The notes under the pieces are model-generated. The model searched no databases, had not been told where the DNA came from, and saw only the letters and a list, made by a program, of their open reading frames with translations. This document shows, piece after piece, positions 36,081-47,056 of a DNA stretch of 64,000 nucleotides. Each line of letters begins with the position of its first letter. Positions within the stretch are counted from its first letter, which is position 1. Source of the DNA: Aralia elata (taxonomy: Eukaryota > Streptophyta > Magnoliopsida > Apiales > Araliaceae); assembly GCA_034770075.1 (NCBI GenBank), contig CM068378.1:45412508-45476507 (forward strand), read 5' to 3'. The translations under genes were made by a program, and so were the position numbers.

Positions 36081-37146
36081 ATGCGGATGATCGTCTTGTC
36101 GGGGCCGGGTTTCATCACCGGTCACCCATCTCGCAATCGCCGGTTATCGTTGCCGGTCGATCGTCTCGTCGGGGCCGGGTATCATCGCCGGTCACCCCTC
36201 TCGCAACCCCCGGGTATCGTCGCCGGTTGGTTATCTCGTCGGAGCCGGTTTTCGTCGCCGGTCATCCATCTCGTAATCACCGGTTATCGTCGCCGGTCGA
36301 TCGTCTCGTCGGGGCCGGGTATCGTCGTCGGTCACCTATCTCGTAACCCCCGGTTATCGTCGCCAGTTGGTTATCTTGTCGGAGCCGATTTTCGTCGCCG
36401 GACATCCATCTCGTAATCGCCGGTTATCGTCGCCGGTCGATCGTCTCGTCGGGGCCGGGTATCATCGCCGGTCACCCATCTCGTAACCCCCGGTTATCGT
36501 TGCCGGTTGGTTATCTTGTCAGAGCCAGTTTTCGTCGCCGGACATCCATCTCGTAATCGCCGGTTATCGTCGCCGGTCGATTGTCTTGTCGGGGCCGGGT
36601 ATCGTCGCCGGTCACCCATCTCGTAACCCCCGGTTATCGTCGCCGGTTGGTTATCTTGTCGGAGCCGGTTTTCGTCGCCGGACATCCATCTCGTAATCGC
36701 CGGTTATCGTCGCCTGTCGATTGTCTTGTCGGGGCCGGGTATCGTCGCCGGTCACCCATCTCGTAACCCCCGGTTATCGTCGCCGGTTGGTTATCTTGTC
36801 GGAGCCGGTTTTTGTCGCCAGACATCCATCTCGTAATCGCCGGTTATCGTCGCCGGTCGATTGTCTTGTCGGGGCCGGGTATCGTCGCCGGTCACCCATC
36901 TCGTAACCCCCGGTTATCGTCGCCGGTTGGTTATCTTGTCGGAGCCGGTTTTCATCGCCGGACATCCATCTCGTAATCGCCGGTTATCGTCGCCAGTCGA
37001 TTGTCTTGTCGGGGCCGGGTATCGTCGCCGGTCACCCATCTCGTAACCCCCGGTTATCGTCGCCGGTTGGTTATCTTGGCGGAGCCGGTTTTCGTCGCCG
37101 GACATCCATCTCGTAATCGCCAGTTATCGTCACCGGTCGATTGTCT
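36081..37146. repeat. 140-bp tandem repeat array in the 3' region of element F
   Basis: About 7.6 units with an exact 140-bp period (equivalent bases at 36161, 36301, 36441, 36581, 36721, 36861, 37001). Each unit is itself two diverged halves of about 70 bp built on the words GTCGGGGCCGGGTATCGTCGCC and GTCGGAGCCGGTTTTCGTCGCC, alternating with CATCTCGTAA. It is very CpG-rich compared with its surroundings. Open frames of about 61-63 codons recur at 140-bp spacing on both strands, but since 140 is not a multiple of 3 they are by-products. Similar arrays in the 3' regions of Tat/Ogre elements are known sources of satellite DNA. Confidence 0.95.
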
Positions 37147-37953
37147 GCGAGTGCCGAGCCTCGTATTCGGTCACTCGGTCGAATTGAGAAGCCGTGTTCG
37201 ACATCCGTTTCATCAAAATCTCGTATTTTATTATCAGATTACGAGTCAAATGGGCTTTAGAATCGATTAAGCTTGCAATGGACTAATGGGTGAGCACTGG
37301 GCCCAGCCGCAGATGGATCTGCGACCAGCCGCAGATTGATCTGCGGCCAAGATCGGGCATAAGAGCGGCCAGCCGCTTCCCAGATCTGTCACTTTCATTC
37401 GTACCCCACGCGATTTTTAGACCCTTGCACGCCTTTTTGTCGAGCTTTCCAACCTTTTTTGCAAAAACTGCTCCGGTAGGATCGATCTACGCGCTACAGG
37501 TAACACTTTGACCGTTCACTTTTCAATTTCGTCGACGTTTTGCTATACATTTTGTTATTTGCATGGTTAGAGATAGAAATGTATGCTTTACAATGCTATG
37601 CTATGTATTATTGTATATATATGCTATGTATCAACTGTGTGAGTCCTATTTTATGCTCATGATGTGGTCCTACATACTGTTGTTCCTTTTTTGAAAGAAA
37701 TTCATGCATTATGGTACTTTACATGCTGTAATTACACATATGAATGCAATTTTGATCTGTTTGAGGCTTGGATTGATTGAAAATATGTTTGGTTTATGCC
37801 TGGGATGTCCATTTTACAGACGGAACTCTGCCAAATATATTTTTTTTTTTTTTAACATGCACCATGTTGCATTAATTCTACGATAAATATTGGAATATTT
37901 GTGGCATAATTAAAAGGGAACTTACCTTCCTCCTTGCCTGTTCTGTTCCAGCT
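37147..37953 (+). other. Upstream region of the opposite-strand genes in F
   Basis: About 800 bp between the tandem array and the first opposite-strand gene. GC-rich with repeated GCCGCAGAT words to about 37340, then AT-rich with ATTGTATATATATGC near 37610 and a T-run at 37842-37853. It may hold a promoter for the + strand genes; I cannot define one. No gene seen. Confidence 0.4.
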
Positions 37954-38259
37954 ATGGATCCCGACGCTCCTAGTAGCTCTTCTGCGTCTCGGACATCGGG
38001 TGTTCGCCGTCGTAGGGCTGCACCTGCCCCTGTTCTTCCTCGGACCCGTCAGGCTCACCGCTTGGCGGAGGCTGTCATCTGTCCCGATCATCCGGACGTT
38101 GAGGAGGCTGCACCTCCGGAGGTTATGGCAGAGGGACCATCCTCCAGCACACCGGCTCCATCTACTCATCATGCTCCTTCTGGCGCCCCTGTGCAGATAC
38201 CCGATCTTTTGGGTCGGGATCTCAGTCGTCACCCCTCGGCATCTCTTGTAGCTAATGAG

Positions 38260-38341
38260 GTATATTCAATTCCATTCTCATTTCATTTTCAATTTCTCAA
38301 TTCCCGTTCTACCTGGACTGACCATTTGGTGATTGCCACAG
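38260..38341 (+). other. Predicted intron 1 of F opposite-strand gene 1
   Basis: Donor GAG/GTATATTC and acceptor TTGCCACAG/GTG. The T-rich 82-bp gap lies exactly between two codon boundaries (phase 0), and removing it joins two frames that belong to one protein. Confidence 0.7.
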
Positions 38342-38998
38342 GTGCCGGAGTTTACTCAGCCGAGGGGCAACTGGTTCAACATCTACTCCCTCTATACAGC
38401 TCTGCACAGCGAGTACCGGGCGGTAGTGGACTCTTGGGGCTTTCGTCACTTCTTCACCATCATTCCCCGCCAGTGCCCCTGGGGTTACATGAGGGCCTTG
38501 TCCGAGCGCTGGTTCCACCAGACGCAGTCTCTTCACCTTCTTGACTGCGAGGTTGTGCTGACTCCCTGGGACTGGAGGTACATCACGGGCATTGAGTTCA
38601 CTGGATCCCGCATCCCTCTGGATCTTGACATCACTCCAGCGGAGGTCCGGGCTTTATTGGGCTTCGCCGCTGAGGACCGGGTCTTTAAGGCCCGTAGCAT
38701 TCGGTCCGGTGCTTTGGCTGTCGATGCTGTCGGGGGTCTGTACGCACTGCCTATTCCAGCGGATCAGGGCACCCGGGACATTCTGCTACGACGCTTGTTC
38801 CTGACCATTATGAGGGGTTGTTTCCTAGGGAACAACTCCTCCACCATTCATTTCAGCGTCGTAGGGGCTGTCAGAGACGTGGACCGGATCAGCGACTATG
38901 ATTGGGGGTCGTTCACCTTTGCTTATTTCCTCCACGGTCTGCGTCTACGCTCGGAGGGCCAGACAGATGCTTGGCTGGGATTCTATCATTTTCTGCTG

Positions 38999-39098
38999 GT
39001 GAGGCTCCTCTTCCTCTCTTCTTATTGGACTTTCCTTCATTTATCTCTCTTTTCTGCATTTGTCGATTACTCATGCTTTTCACTATTTCTGTTCGCAG
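38999..39098 (+). other. Predicted intron 2 of F opposite-strand gene 1
   Basis: Donor CTG/GTGAGGCTC, a T-rich body, acceptor CTGTTCGCAG/TTC. 100 bp, phase 0. Removal joins FYHFLL to FWAYERLP. Confidence 0.7.
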
Positions 39099-39926
39099 TT
39101 CTGGGCCTACGAGCGTCTCCCATGTCTGAGGCCTGTCACTACTCTTGGCCTGGACACTTATCCTCGGGGCCGGCGATGGCATCATAGCACTTTGGAGGAG
39201 GTCCCGGTATCTGGCAGCTTTGCACACTGCCGCATCCAGCTGGAGCTGATCACGACTGCTGATGTCGTCTGGGTTCCCTACCTCTTCGAGCATCTAACTG
39301 TGGGGTTTGCTGATGGGCATCCTTCTGGCCCGGAGTTCGAGCTTTCCACCCGTCGCCTTACTTTGCAGAGTGTTGGAGGATGGGTGATGTATCTGGGGGA
39401 GCGCACATTCAGATGCGTTACTAGAGAGATCCGCATCCCGCATTCTCTTCCTTTCACTACCTCCTGGCCGCTGGATTCTCAGCCTTCGGAGATCATGCTC
39501 GCAGGGGAGGACGGCCGGATGCTTTCTACGGGTCCTAGTACGAGTGATGCTTTCCGTACTTGGTGGGTGCCCCGCACCATCGGTCCTTAGACCCGGGCCA
39601 CATTCTTCCTCGAGGATATGGTCCCCGGCTCAGTGATGATGACGGACTGGGCAGCCTGCGTTCAGAGCCCTACCCATGCTGAGCAGATCGCCACTCTGAC
39701 CAGTCAGGTAGACCAGTTGTCCCTATATCTTCGGGTGTTGGGCCGGACTCCAGAGGATGCTTATGCCTACGATCCTGACGGTGCGGGTTATGATGCGGGC
39801 CCGAGCTCATCTGATGCCACAGCGCAGCCATATATTCCTGACATGAACTTTGGGCCCCCGACTTCGACGACCCCAGGGGATCAGTTCGAGGATCCCGCTT
39901 TCATAGATGAGATTGATTTTATTTAG

Positions 39927-40150
39927 ATCAGGATAGGATAGGGCTCTTGTACCTGCACCTGTTTAGTTTTATTTTTTATTTTTTTCATTTTATGCACTAT
40001 GTACTGAACTCATTTACTCATTTATGCACAGCTTTTATCTTTTATGTCTATGAAATTCATTTGTCTTATTATTATTTGTACGATGCATGCTTTTTATTTA
40101 TGGATAGAAAATGACCCATGTACAGTCTTTTTGATACTATTTTTCCACAG
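39927..40150 (+). other. Gap between the two opposite-strand genes of F
   Basis: 224 bp of AT-rich DNA ending ATTTTTCCACAG directly before the ATG of gene 2. That end looks like a splice acceptor, so the two genes may share a transcript. Confidence 0.45.
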
Positions 40151-41716
40151 ATGTCGTCCTCAGATGTCGTGGTACGTTTGGATTTCATTTCTTCCACAGG
40201 GTTGGTTGGCAGTCTCCTCCGCTGGTTGGACAGTTTATTGTCGGCCGACAGGGTTATCGCAGATGGTCTTTTGGGCCATTCTTGGTCCTTATTAACCTTT
40301 CAGGTGCCAGCGGGCTTTGTGGATGGTATTCTGAGCCATTGGGCCCCTGCCCGTCAAGTGTTCAGGTTGGGAACAGTAGAGCTGACCCCCACTCTCGAGG
40401 AGTATGCTCGCTTCACCGGCTTGTCTTTGAATGGCCCTTGTGCTAGGGTTACAGTTGGTTCCATGCGCCGTCAATTCTTGACTTTCACCGGTTTACGGAG
40501 GGCTGTCTTGTTACTGGTGATCACATCAGACCATATGGTTCCCCTTCAGTTCTTGATTGACCGATTTGGCTCACCTGACAGTTTTCGTCTTTTCTTCGGT
40601 GATTTTTCCGTGTCCGAGGAGCGCTGGGATGCCTTGAGAGTGGACGTTCTGATGGCCTGTGTCATCTCAGTTTTGTACTTGCCCGCAGGACCTGATCATT
40701 TGGACATGCGGGTTGTTGCGGCCGTTCGAGCCCTTCAGGAGGATCACACCATTCTTCCCATGATATTGGCGGATACCTACATGTCGGCCTCATATTGCCA
40801 GTCTTTCCGAGGCAGAGTATTTAGAGGGAGCTCGACTTTGTTGTACGTGTGGTTCATGAGTCATCTCAGTCCCATCGGCCATTTCCGTCGCCAAGGGTTT
40901 TGCTTCAGCCATGACATAGCCACGCAGTTTTCGTTTCGACCCGTGAACTGTACTGATGTGGCCTCCTGGACATCATTTTTGTCGGTCATTGAGGACCCCT
41001 TTCATCTACTGGTCTATTCGGGTTATTGCTCCTTTATGAGCTTCTTGACTCACGAGCCCACCCTGGATTTCATCCCTATTGCTGGCTTGAGGGGCGTGAA
41101 GACTTATCATCCCTTGGCGGTTATGGGGCAGTTTGAGCAGGCACATGATTTTCACCCCTTCGCGGATGCAGCCGCCTATCGATTCCTTATATCATCCCAG
41201 ACAGAGAGGGATCTACTGCGGGTATACGACCTTTGGTCTCGCAGGATCTTTGCCGAATATAGTGAGAGCTGCCACATCCAGACATTTGCTTACGTGCAGT
41301 GGTTGCGCGGATACTTGGATCCGGCTGGTTTGAGTCAGACTGGGGGCTTTGATGACTCTGGAGTGATTTTTCCAGAGGATACCACAGACCACTCCATCTC
41401 AGCCGATTCTGCCCCAAGTCGGGTTACTGAGGATACCCGACTCCGCCTGGCCTTGATTACTGCTGAGGCTGAGAGGGATGCCGCTCTTGTCGAGAGAGAT
41501 GATGCCATTCGGGATAGAGACGTTGCCATTACTGACAGAGAGGCCATTGTATTTCAGACCAGGGCAGTTGTAGATGCTCATTTTGGGACTGTCAGCCGAG
41601 CCACTGCTTTACTGGATCGTATTGATATGATGGGGCAGCAGATTGCAGGAGATGCTGATGCTTCAGATCTATCCACCACCTTGTCCATCCTGCTTCAGCT
41701 AGTTTCAGATTTGTAG
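40151..41716 (+). CDS. F opposite-strand gene 2: DUF7745-like protein with C-terminal coiled coil (about 521 aa)
   Basis: An intact frame of about 521 codons from MSSSDVVVRLDF. An earlier in-frame Met at 40118 is possible, but the ATG at 40151 follows a good acceptor-like CCACAG. About residues 1-390 form a globular region with ELTPTLEEYARFTGL near 85, typical of the plant DUF7745 family that is often found with retrotransposon proteins. About residues 410-500 are charged and repetitive (AEAERDAALVERDDAIRDRD), predicting a coiled coil. No catalytic motif is seen. It lies 224 bp after gene 1 on the same strand and faces F's pol tail. It is stop-free over 1.5 kb while F's own gag-pol is broken, which argues that it is a real gene. 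The family assignment is from memory of motifs. Confidence 0.75.
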   Translation: MSSSDVVVRLDFISSTGLVGSLLRWLDSLLSADRVIADGLLGHSWSLLTFQVPAGFVDGILSHWAPARQVFRLGTVELTPTLEEYARFTGLSLNGPCARVTVGSMRRQFLTFTGLRRAVLLLVITSDHMVPLQFLIDRFGSPDSFRLFFGDFSVSEERWDALRVDVLMACVISVLYLPAGPDHLDMRVVAAVRALQEDHTILPMILADTYMSASYCQSFRGRVFRGSSTLLYVWFMSHLSPIGHFRRQGFCFSHDIATQFSFRPVNCTDVASWTSFLSVIEDPFHLLVYSGYCSFMSFLTHEPTLDFIPIAGLRGVKTYHPLAVMGQFEQAHDFHPFADAAAYRFLISSQTERDLLRVYDLWSRRIFAEYSESCHIQTFAYVQWLRGYLDPAGLSQTGGFDDSGVIFPEDTTDHSISADSAPSRVTEDTRLRLALITAEAERDAALVERDDAIRDRDVAITDREAIVFQTRAVVDAHFGTVSRATALLDRIDMMGQQIAGDADASDLSTTLSILLQLVSDL

Positions 41717-42226
41717 ATTATTTTATTTCCTGCATAGACTATATTAGTATCATCGGTTATCGAAAGAGAAATCTTGTAATAAAATGACTTATATATATAA
41801 ACATGCATTTAAATTTAGTCATTTTCCCCTTTTGTCGTATCATTGCCTTTCATTGGATCCTCATTTTATCCAGTTGACCACGATTTTGACATTTCGCCTT
41901 CTTTCTCTTCTCAAGTCTTGATGGAGATTTGACAGATATTGCCGCACACCTTTTGATTTCATCGGATTGAATCTCAAATTTTGGATAACTGTTTGGTTGG
42001 ATCAGGGTTATGTCCTTTGGGATGAAGCTGGTTAGGCAGCTGGTTTCGGGAAGGTTTTGAGGGTGTAGGAAGGTTTTATCTGGCTATTGAAAATTGGTTT
42101 TGGTTAGGGAAAGGATTATTTTTTAAGGGATCGGACCGCGCCATGATGGCTGCCTACGTACCCCCACAAGTTGGGAGATCAGGTCCTACGTAGTTCGCTC
42201 TTCAAAGGAAAAAGGGAACTGATGAT
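41717..42226. other. Region between convergent gene 2 and pol of F
   Basis: 510 bp between two convergent coding regions. AATAAA at 41779-41784, 63 bp after the stop of gene 2, is a fair polyadenylation signal. The remainder may be the 3' untranslated part of pol. No gene seen. Confidence 0.5.
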
Positions 42227-44104
42227 TCAAGCGTAGAACCGCTTCACCGAATCGGAATTTAGAGGTTGTGGAAATACCTCCCCATCCATTTCTCGTAATA
42301 TGAGGGCTCCTCCGGATAGCACCTTCTTAATCACAAATGGTCCTTCCCAGTTCGGGGCGAACTTCCCCTTGGCTTCGTCTTGACAAGGCATGACTCTTTT
42401 TAGCACCAAATCATTTTCCTTGAACTTTCGAGGTCTTATCCCTTTGTCGTATGATCGAGAGATCCTTTGTTGATATAACTGACCATGCCAAACCGCGGCT
42501 ACCCTCCTTTCATCAATTAGGGCCAATTGGTCATATCGACTTTGCATCCAATCCTCCTCGCTTATCTGAGCATCGATCACTATTCTGAGGGACGCCATTT
42601 CAACCTCAACTGGCAGAACGGCCTCCATTCCATACACCAAAGCGTAAGGGGTTGCCCCTGTAGAAGTACGCGTTGACGTTCGGTATGCCAGCAGGGTGAG
42701 GGGTAACAAATCCGGCCATCCCCGATGATTAGCAGACATTTTCGCCATGATCTTCTTGATGTTCTTATTTGCAGCCTCCACTGCCCCATTCATCTTAGGA
42801 CGGTAAATGACGGAATTGAGGTGCTTGATCTTAAACTGGTCACACAGTCCCTTCATGAGGGCGTTGTTTAAATTCTTGGCATTGTCGGAGACCAAAACCT
42901 CAGGTTGCCCGTATCGACAAATGACATTATTCCTGATGAAACCGACGATGACCTCCTGAGTTACTTTGGGGAAAGAAGCTGCTTCTACCCATTTAGTGAA
43001 ATAATCGATCATGACGAAAATGAATCGGTGTCCGTTGCTTGCTTTGGGCTCTATTGGTCCGATTACATCCATTCCCCACATTGAAAATGGCCACGGGGAG
43101 GTCATACAGTGCAGTTCATTGGGAGGCATATGGATCACATTACCGTGCGCCTGGCATTGGTAACACCATTTGACATGGTCATCGCAGTCGGCTTTCAGCG
43201 TTAACCAATAATGCCCCGTTCTCAAGATCTTTTTGGCTAGCATTGGTCCACTCATGTGTGGCCCACACACCCCACCATGTATTTCATTCATAATCCTTTG
43301 GGCCTGTGTCTCATCTACGCATTGCAACAGTCCCAACCCAACATCCCTCTTGTAGAGTGAATCCCCACTCAGGTAAAATTTCATCGCCATCTTTTGAATC
43401 CTCATCCTCTCAGCTCGGCTCGCCTGGTCAGGAATGGATCTATCCCTCAGGTACTCCCTTATGTCGTGATACCAGGGCTGCTTTGTCAACACCACCTCGT
43501 TTGATAACACTGCCACATGTTCCTCATATGCCGGGGCATTCTGTACGGCTATCTCAATCTGTGGAATGTCTTTTCTTTTGATTATATGGATTAAGGAGGC
43601 CCGAGTTGCCAATGCATCTGAAAAATCATTTCGTCCCCGGGGGATATGTCGGAAAGAGATATCTTCGAACTCTTGCATCAGCTGGGTAACACAACGATGG
43701 TATAGAAGTAACCGAAGCTCTTTAGTGTTGTACACCCCGATTGCCTGTCTGATTACCAATTCTGAATCCCCGAACACCGCTAGTCTCTTCACTCCCATGT
43801 CGCGGGCAAAGCGGAGTCCCAAGATACATCCCTCGTATTCAGCGGTGTTGTTCGAATTGCTGAAATGCAGTTTAGTAGCCACAGGGTATTGTTCTCCGGT
43901 GATAGAGACCAGGACCGCTCCGGCTCCTGCCCCCTCAGTATTCATGGCACCATCAAAATACAGCTTCCAAAACTGCCCTTCGTCATCACATTTTGAATGT
44001 GACACCCAAAATATATCTTCGCCCGACAGAGGAGTTTCTAACGGCTCCATCCCTCCTGACGGGGTTTCCGCCAACTGATCTGCGATTCCCTGCCCTTTCA
44101 TGGC
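42227..44104 (-). pseudogene. Element F second RNase H (archaeal type) and integrase
   Basis: 624 codons from 44101. About residues 45-175 are an extra RNase H with WKLYFDGAMNTEGAGAGAVL, NTAEYEGC, FGDSELVI and GRNDFSDALA, keeping the D, E and D catalytic pattern. This archaeal-type second RNase H marks the Tat group. Integrase follows, with the zinc-binding region (HGGVCGPHMSG, CYQCQAHG), the core DDE residues in GMDVIGPI, VLVSDNAKN and NGAVEAANK, and a GPF-type C-terminal part (WEGPFVIKKV). No chromodomain is seen. The frame is open but separated from RT by TAG at 44105-44107, so it would not be made as part of the polyprotein. The domain itself looks intact. Confidence 0.9.
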
Positions 44105-45700
44105 TTTCTAAGTTACGTACACCATGTCGAATTGTTGTAAGATTAACTGCCATCTTGACAGTCGACAATTCAGCATGGGCCTTTCAAAAATATATTTCAG
44201 GGGATCCATTCTCGATATCAGGTACGTAGTATGCCCATGGAGGTAATGCTGTAATCTCCCTGCGGCCCAGGCCAAAGCACAACAGGTCTTCTCGATGAGA
44301 GTGTAATTCTGTTCACATTGGCTAAATCTTTTGCTGAGGTAATAGATGGCCTGCTCTTGACCTGCCTCATTCTTCTGCCCCAGCATACATCCCATTGCGA
44401 TGGCATTTACCGATATATACATAAACAGAGGGATCCCATCCTTCGGGGGTACCAGCACTAGTGCCTCCGTCAGCTGCTTTTTAATGGTCTGAAAAGCCTT
44501 CTGACATTGCTCATTCCATTCTTGGGAAGCACCTTTTCTTAACAGTTTGAAAATTGGCTCACATGTAGTCGTCAAGTGGGATATAAAACGGCTGATGAAG
44601 TTTATCCTTCCGAGGAATCCTCTTATCTCCTTCTCTGTGTGAGGTGCCGGCATATCCACAATGGCCTTAATCTTTGCTGGATCCAACTCAATGCCTCGAT
44701 CACTAACCAGGAATCCTAAGAGCTTACCCGACTGCACTCCGAAAGCACACTTTGCTGGATTGAGCTTTAAATTATACTTTCTGAGCCGATCGAATAGCTT
44801 TTTAAGATGGGTTATATGGTCAGACTCTACCCTAGACTTCACGATAATGTCATCCATGTAGACCTCTATCTCCTTATGCATCATATCGTGGAACAGGGCC
44901 ATCATGGCTCTCTGATAAGTAGCCCCCGCATTTGTGAGACCAAAAGCCAATCGTCTATAGCAGAAAGTGCCCCAAGGGGTGATGAATGCGGTCTTTTCCC
45001 GATCTTCTTCCGCCACCATTATCCGATGATACCCCGCAAAGCAATCCACAAAAGAGTACATTTCGTACTGGGCTGTGTTATCCACCAGGATGTGTATGAA
45101 AGGCACCGAGAAGTTATCTTTGAGACTGGCCTTGTTTAGATCTTTATAATCTACACATACCCTCACCTTCCTTCCAGGCTTACCACTGGGACTACATTGG
45201 ACAGCCATTCTGGGTAAGTGGACACCATAATGATTCCCGCCCTGAACTGCTTGATGATCTCCTCCTTCACTTTTAAGCTCCACTCCGGTTTCAACTTTCT
45301 TAATTTTTGTTTGACAGGCCTAAAACCCTCCTTGATGGGCAACCGGTGTACCACAATATCGGTGGACAATCCGATCATATCCTCATGAGACCAGGCAAAG
45401 ACATCCTCATATTGGTTTAGCAACTCAGTCATTTCAGCTTTTTGGCTGGGGGTAAGGTCCGTCCCTATCTTGAGTTCTTTTGGCTTGTCAGGGGTTCCAA
45501 TATCTATGGTGACAGTTTGGTCCAAGTTGGGTTTGGGTTTATCCTCGACCCATCCTTTGATCTCGTCAGGCGCGTCGTCATAATCTGTCTCGTCTTGTTC
45601 AATGCCCATTAAATCGAAATCCAGCTCAATGTCAAGATCATAATCATCATTCAAATTTGAAAGACCGTTTGTTAGGCAAGGATTACTCAAATTGGTACAC
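44105..45700 (-). pseudogene. Element F reverse transcriptase and first RNase H, frameshifted
   Basis: Begins after the predicted intron acceptor at 45701. The N-terminal linker is acidic, followed by the RT fingers (EIIKQFRAGII, EWLSNVVPVV). A frameshift near 45185 precedes the RT core (RKVRVCVDYKDLN, AFGLTNAGATYQR, YMDDIIVKS catalytic motif). The first RNase H has MYISVNAIAMGCML where an active enzyme has an Asp, as in other Tat elements whose first RNase H has decayed. The frame ends at TAG 44105-44107, where the text reads YVT then stop; related elements carry a sense codon there. RT would convert F's RNA into DNA in the particle. Confidence 0.9.
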
Positions 45701-45869
45701 CTGACATGAAACAAAATACTTGTCATATATAAGTTATTTTCCACGACGATCACATTTTCAGATAACATGAAGAAACGACATAATTATATAAAATATAAAA
45801 CAACAAACAAAAATAAACTTCTTCATTCTCCCATCCTCTAGGGTCTACCACCCTGATGTCGGGTTTTAC
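45701..45869 (-). other. Predicted intron between protease and RT of element F
   Basis: Donor CAAGG/GTAAAACC and acceptor TTTCATGTCAG/GTGTACC on the minus strand, 169 nt, AT-rich, containing several stops. Splicing joins the protease frame to the RT frame exactly (phase 2; GG plus G gives Gly, then CTNL). An intron at this place is a known trait of Ogre elements, where splicing controls gag-pro versus pol production. Confidence 0.8.
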
Positions 45870-47041
45870 CCTTGTTTGGATATCACTGGTTTCATGGTCC
45901 AATTGTCGACGGTCAGGTCAGATGAAATGCGCTGGATAAAAGGGGGCTTCACACCGGACACTTTCCCGATGATTACGGCTACATTGCCTGAGTCCCTCTT
46001 TCTACCCTCTTCAGGAATAACTAGCCCTGCCCAATCGATGACAGGCACCACTTGTTGGGCTCCCGGTGGCATGACAACATCCGTCCCCTCTCTACTGCTC
46101 GTTAATTGTCCGGGGATATAGCACTTGGTTTCAAACTCTTTCGCGACCTCCTGTAGGAAACTCTCCCTCTTGGCCGATTCATCACTTGCGGGGGTTAATT
46201 CTTCATCCCCTGACTCAATCACAGGCTCGCTAATCCCCTGCTCATTGTTGACCTTGGTCACCAGACTGCCAGCCAGCCGAATCGGAGCCGCACCTTGACG
46301 GTGTCTCCGTGCTACGCCTTCGTGATATCCCAACCCTGCTTTACCTATCTGATGGGGTAGTTGAACAGGCTCGGTGATTCCTTGGCTGCTTTTTCCTAAC
46401 CCTTGTCCAGGCTGGAATTTCATTCTCATCATTTCCTTTGCAACGAAGGTGAGCTCTGGAGAGACCCTAGGTTTCATGGCTGGAGCTCCCAGGCATCTGT
46501 AGTGGGGAGCGCTGATTTCCAACGCCTGAAAACTGGCAGGTGCCGCTGACTCGTCCACATTAATCACTGGCAGGCCATTTCTGGGAGGAGAAGGGTCATC
46601 ACATTCTGCCGAGATCATTACCAGATTCCCATCGATTATTAATTTGATTTGTTGGTGTAGCGTGGAAGGAACTGCCCCGGCCATGTGTATCCACGGCCTC
46701 CCCAATAACAGGTTATAACTGGCTGCAATGTCTAGGACTTGGAAAGAGATATCAAAAGTACAAGGTCCTATTTCCACCGGCAATTCTATCTCTCCAATTG
46801 TATCCCTCCGGGAACCATCGAAGGCTCGCACCACTACATGACTGGCCCGTAGGCGCTTGGGATTGATGTTCATCTTCTGCAATGTACTGAGGGGACAGAT
46901 ATTCAACGTCGATCCTCCATCAATCAGCACCCCATTCATGATATAACCTGAGGAGATTACCGCAATATGTAGCGGTTTTCGGTGCCCTCTTCCCTCCTTG
47001 GGGATGTCATCATCTGCAAAGGATATTACATCACTCTCCAA
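45870..47041 (-). pseudogene. Element F protease with G-patch domain
   Basis: About 391 codons in the same frame as gag, from which it is separated by TAG at 47057-47059. The pepsin-like protease has the active-site motif LIDGGSTLNI at about residues 39-48 and a flap/ILG-like LLLGRPWIH near 112. About residues 203-242 form a G-patch (KFQPGQGLGKSSQG...GLGYHEG), a glycine-rich RNA-binding module also seen after protease in some retroviruses. The rest is an acidic linker leading to the intron. The protease would cut the polyprotein. The G-patch may help RNA binding or RT activity, by analogy only. Confidence 0.88.
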
Positions 47042-47056
47042 CAGATGGCCTACCAG

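Larger units (their letters stand above)
37954..39926 (+). pseudogene. F opposite-strand gene 1: plant-mobile-domain-like protein, three exons, one stop
   Basis: Three coding segments join in phase 0 across two plausible GT-AG introns: 37954-38259, 38342-38998 and 39099-39926. Introns are 38260-38341 (82 bp, GAG/GTATAT...GCCACAG) and 38999-39098 (100 bp, CTG/GTGAGG...TTCGCAG). Exon 1 encodes an Ala/Pro/Ser/Arg-rich tail. Exon 2 has FTQPRGNWFNIYSLYTAL, LTPWDWRYITGIEFTG and GLYALP, the pattern of the plant mobile domain (aminotransferase-like, MAIN-type). Exon 3 continues the domain (WWVPRTIGP), has an in-frame TAG at 39588-39590, and stays open for another 112 codons with an acidic end. The domain is known in MAIN silencing proteins and in transposons. 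A role in helping F avoid silencing is speculation. The 39588 stop may be a mutation or the true end. Confidence 0.7.

Noticed and set aside
36494..37105. Repeated 61-63 codon frames on both strands
   Set aside because: They are by-products of the 140-bp tandem repeat. The period is not a multiple of 3, and composition is only the repeat translated.
36081..37146. Possible CRISPR-like or regulatory repeat array
   Set aside because: Units are contiguous with no unique spacers, and the context is a plant retrotransposon 3' region.
43306..44229. Several + strand frames up to 170 codons opposite pol of F
   Set aside because: They lie antisense to a well-supported RNase H-integrase frame and show no motif; they are shadows of it.
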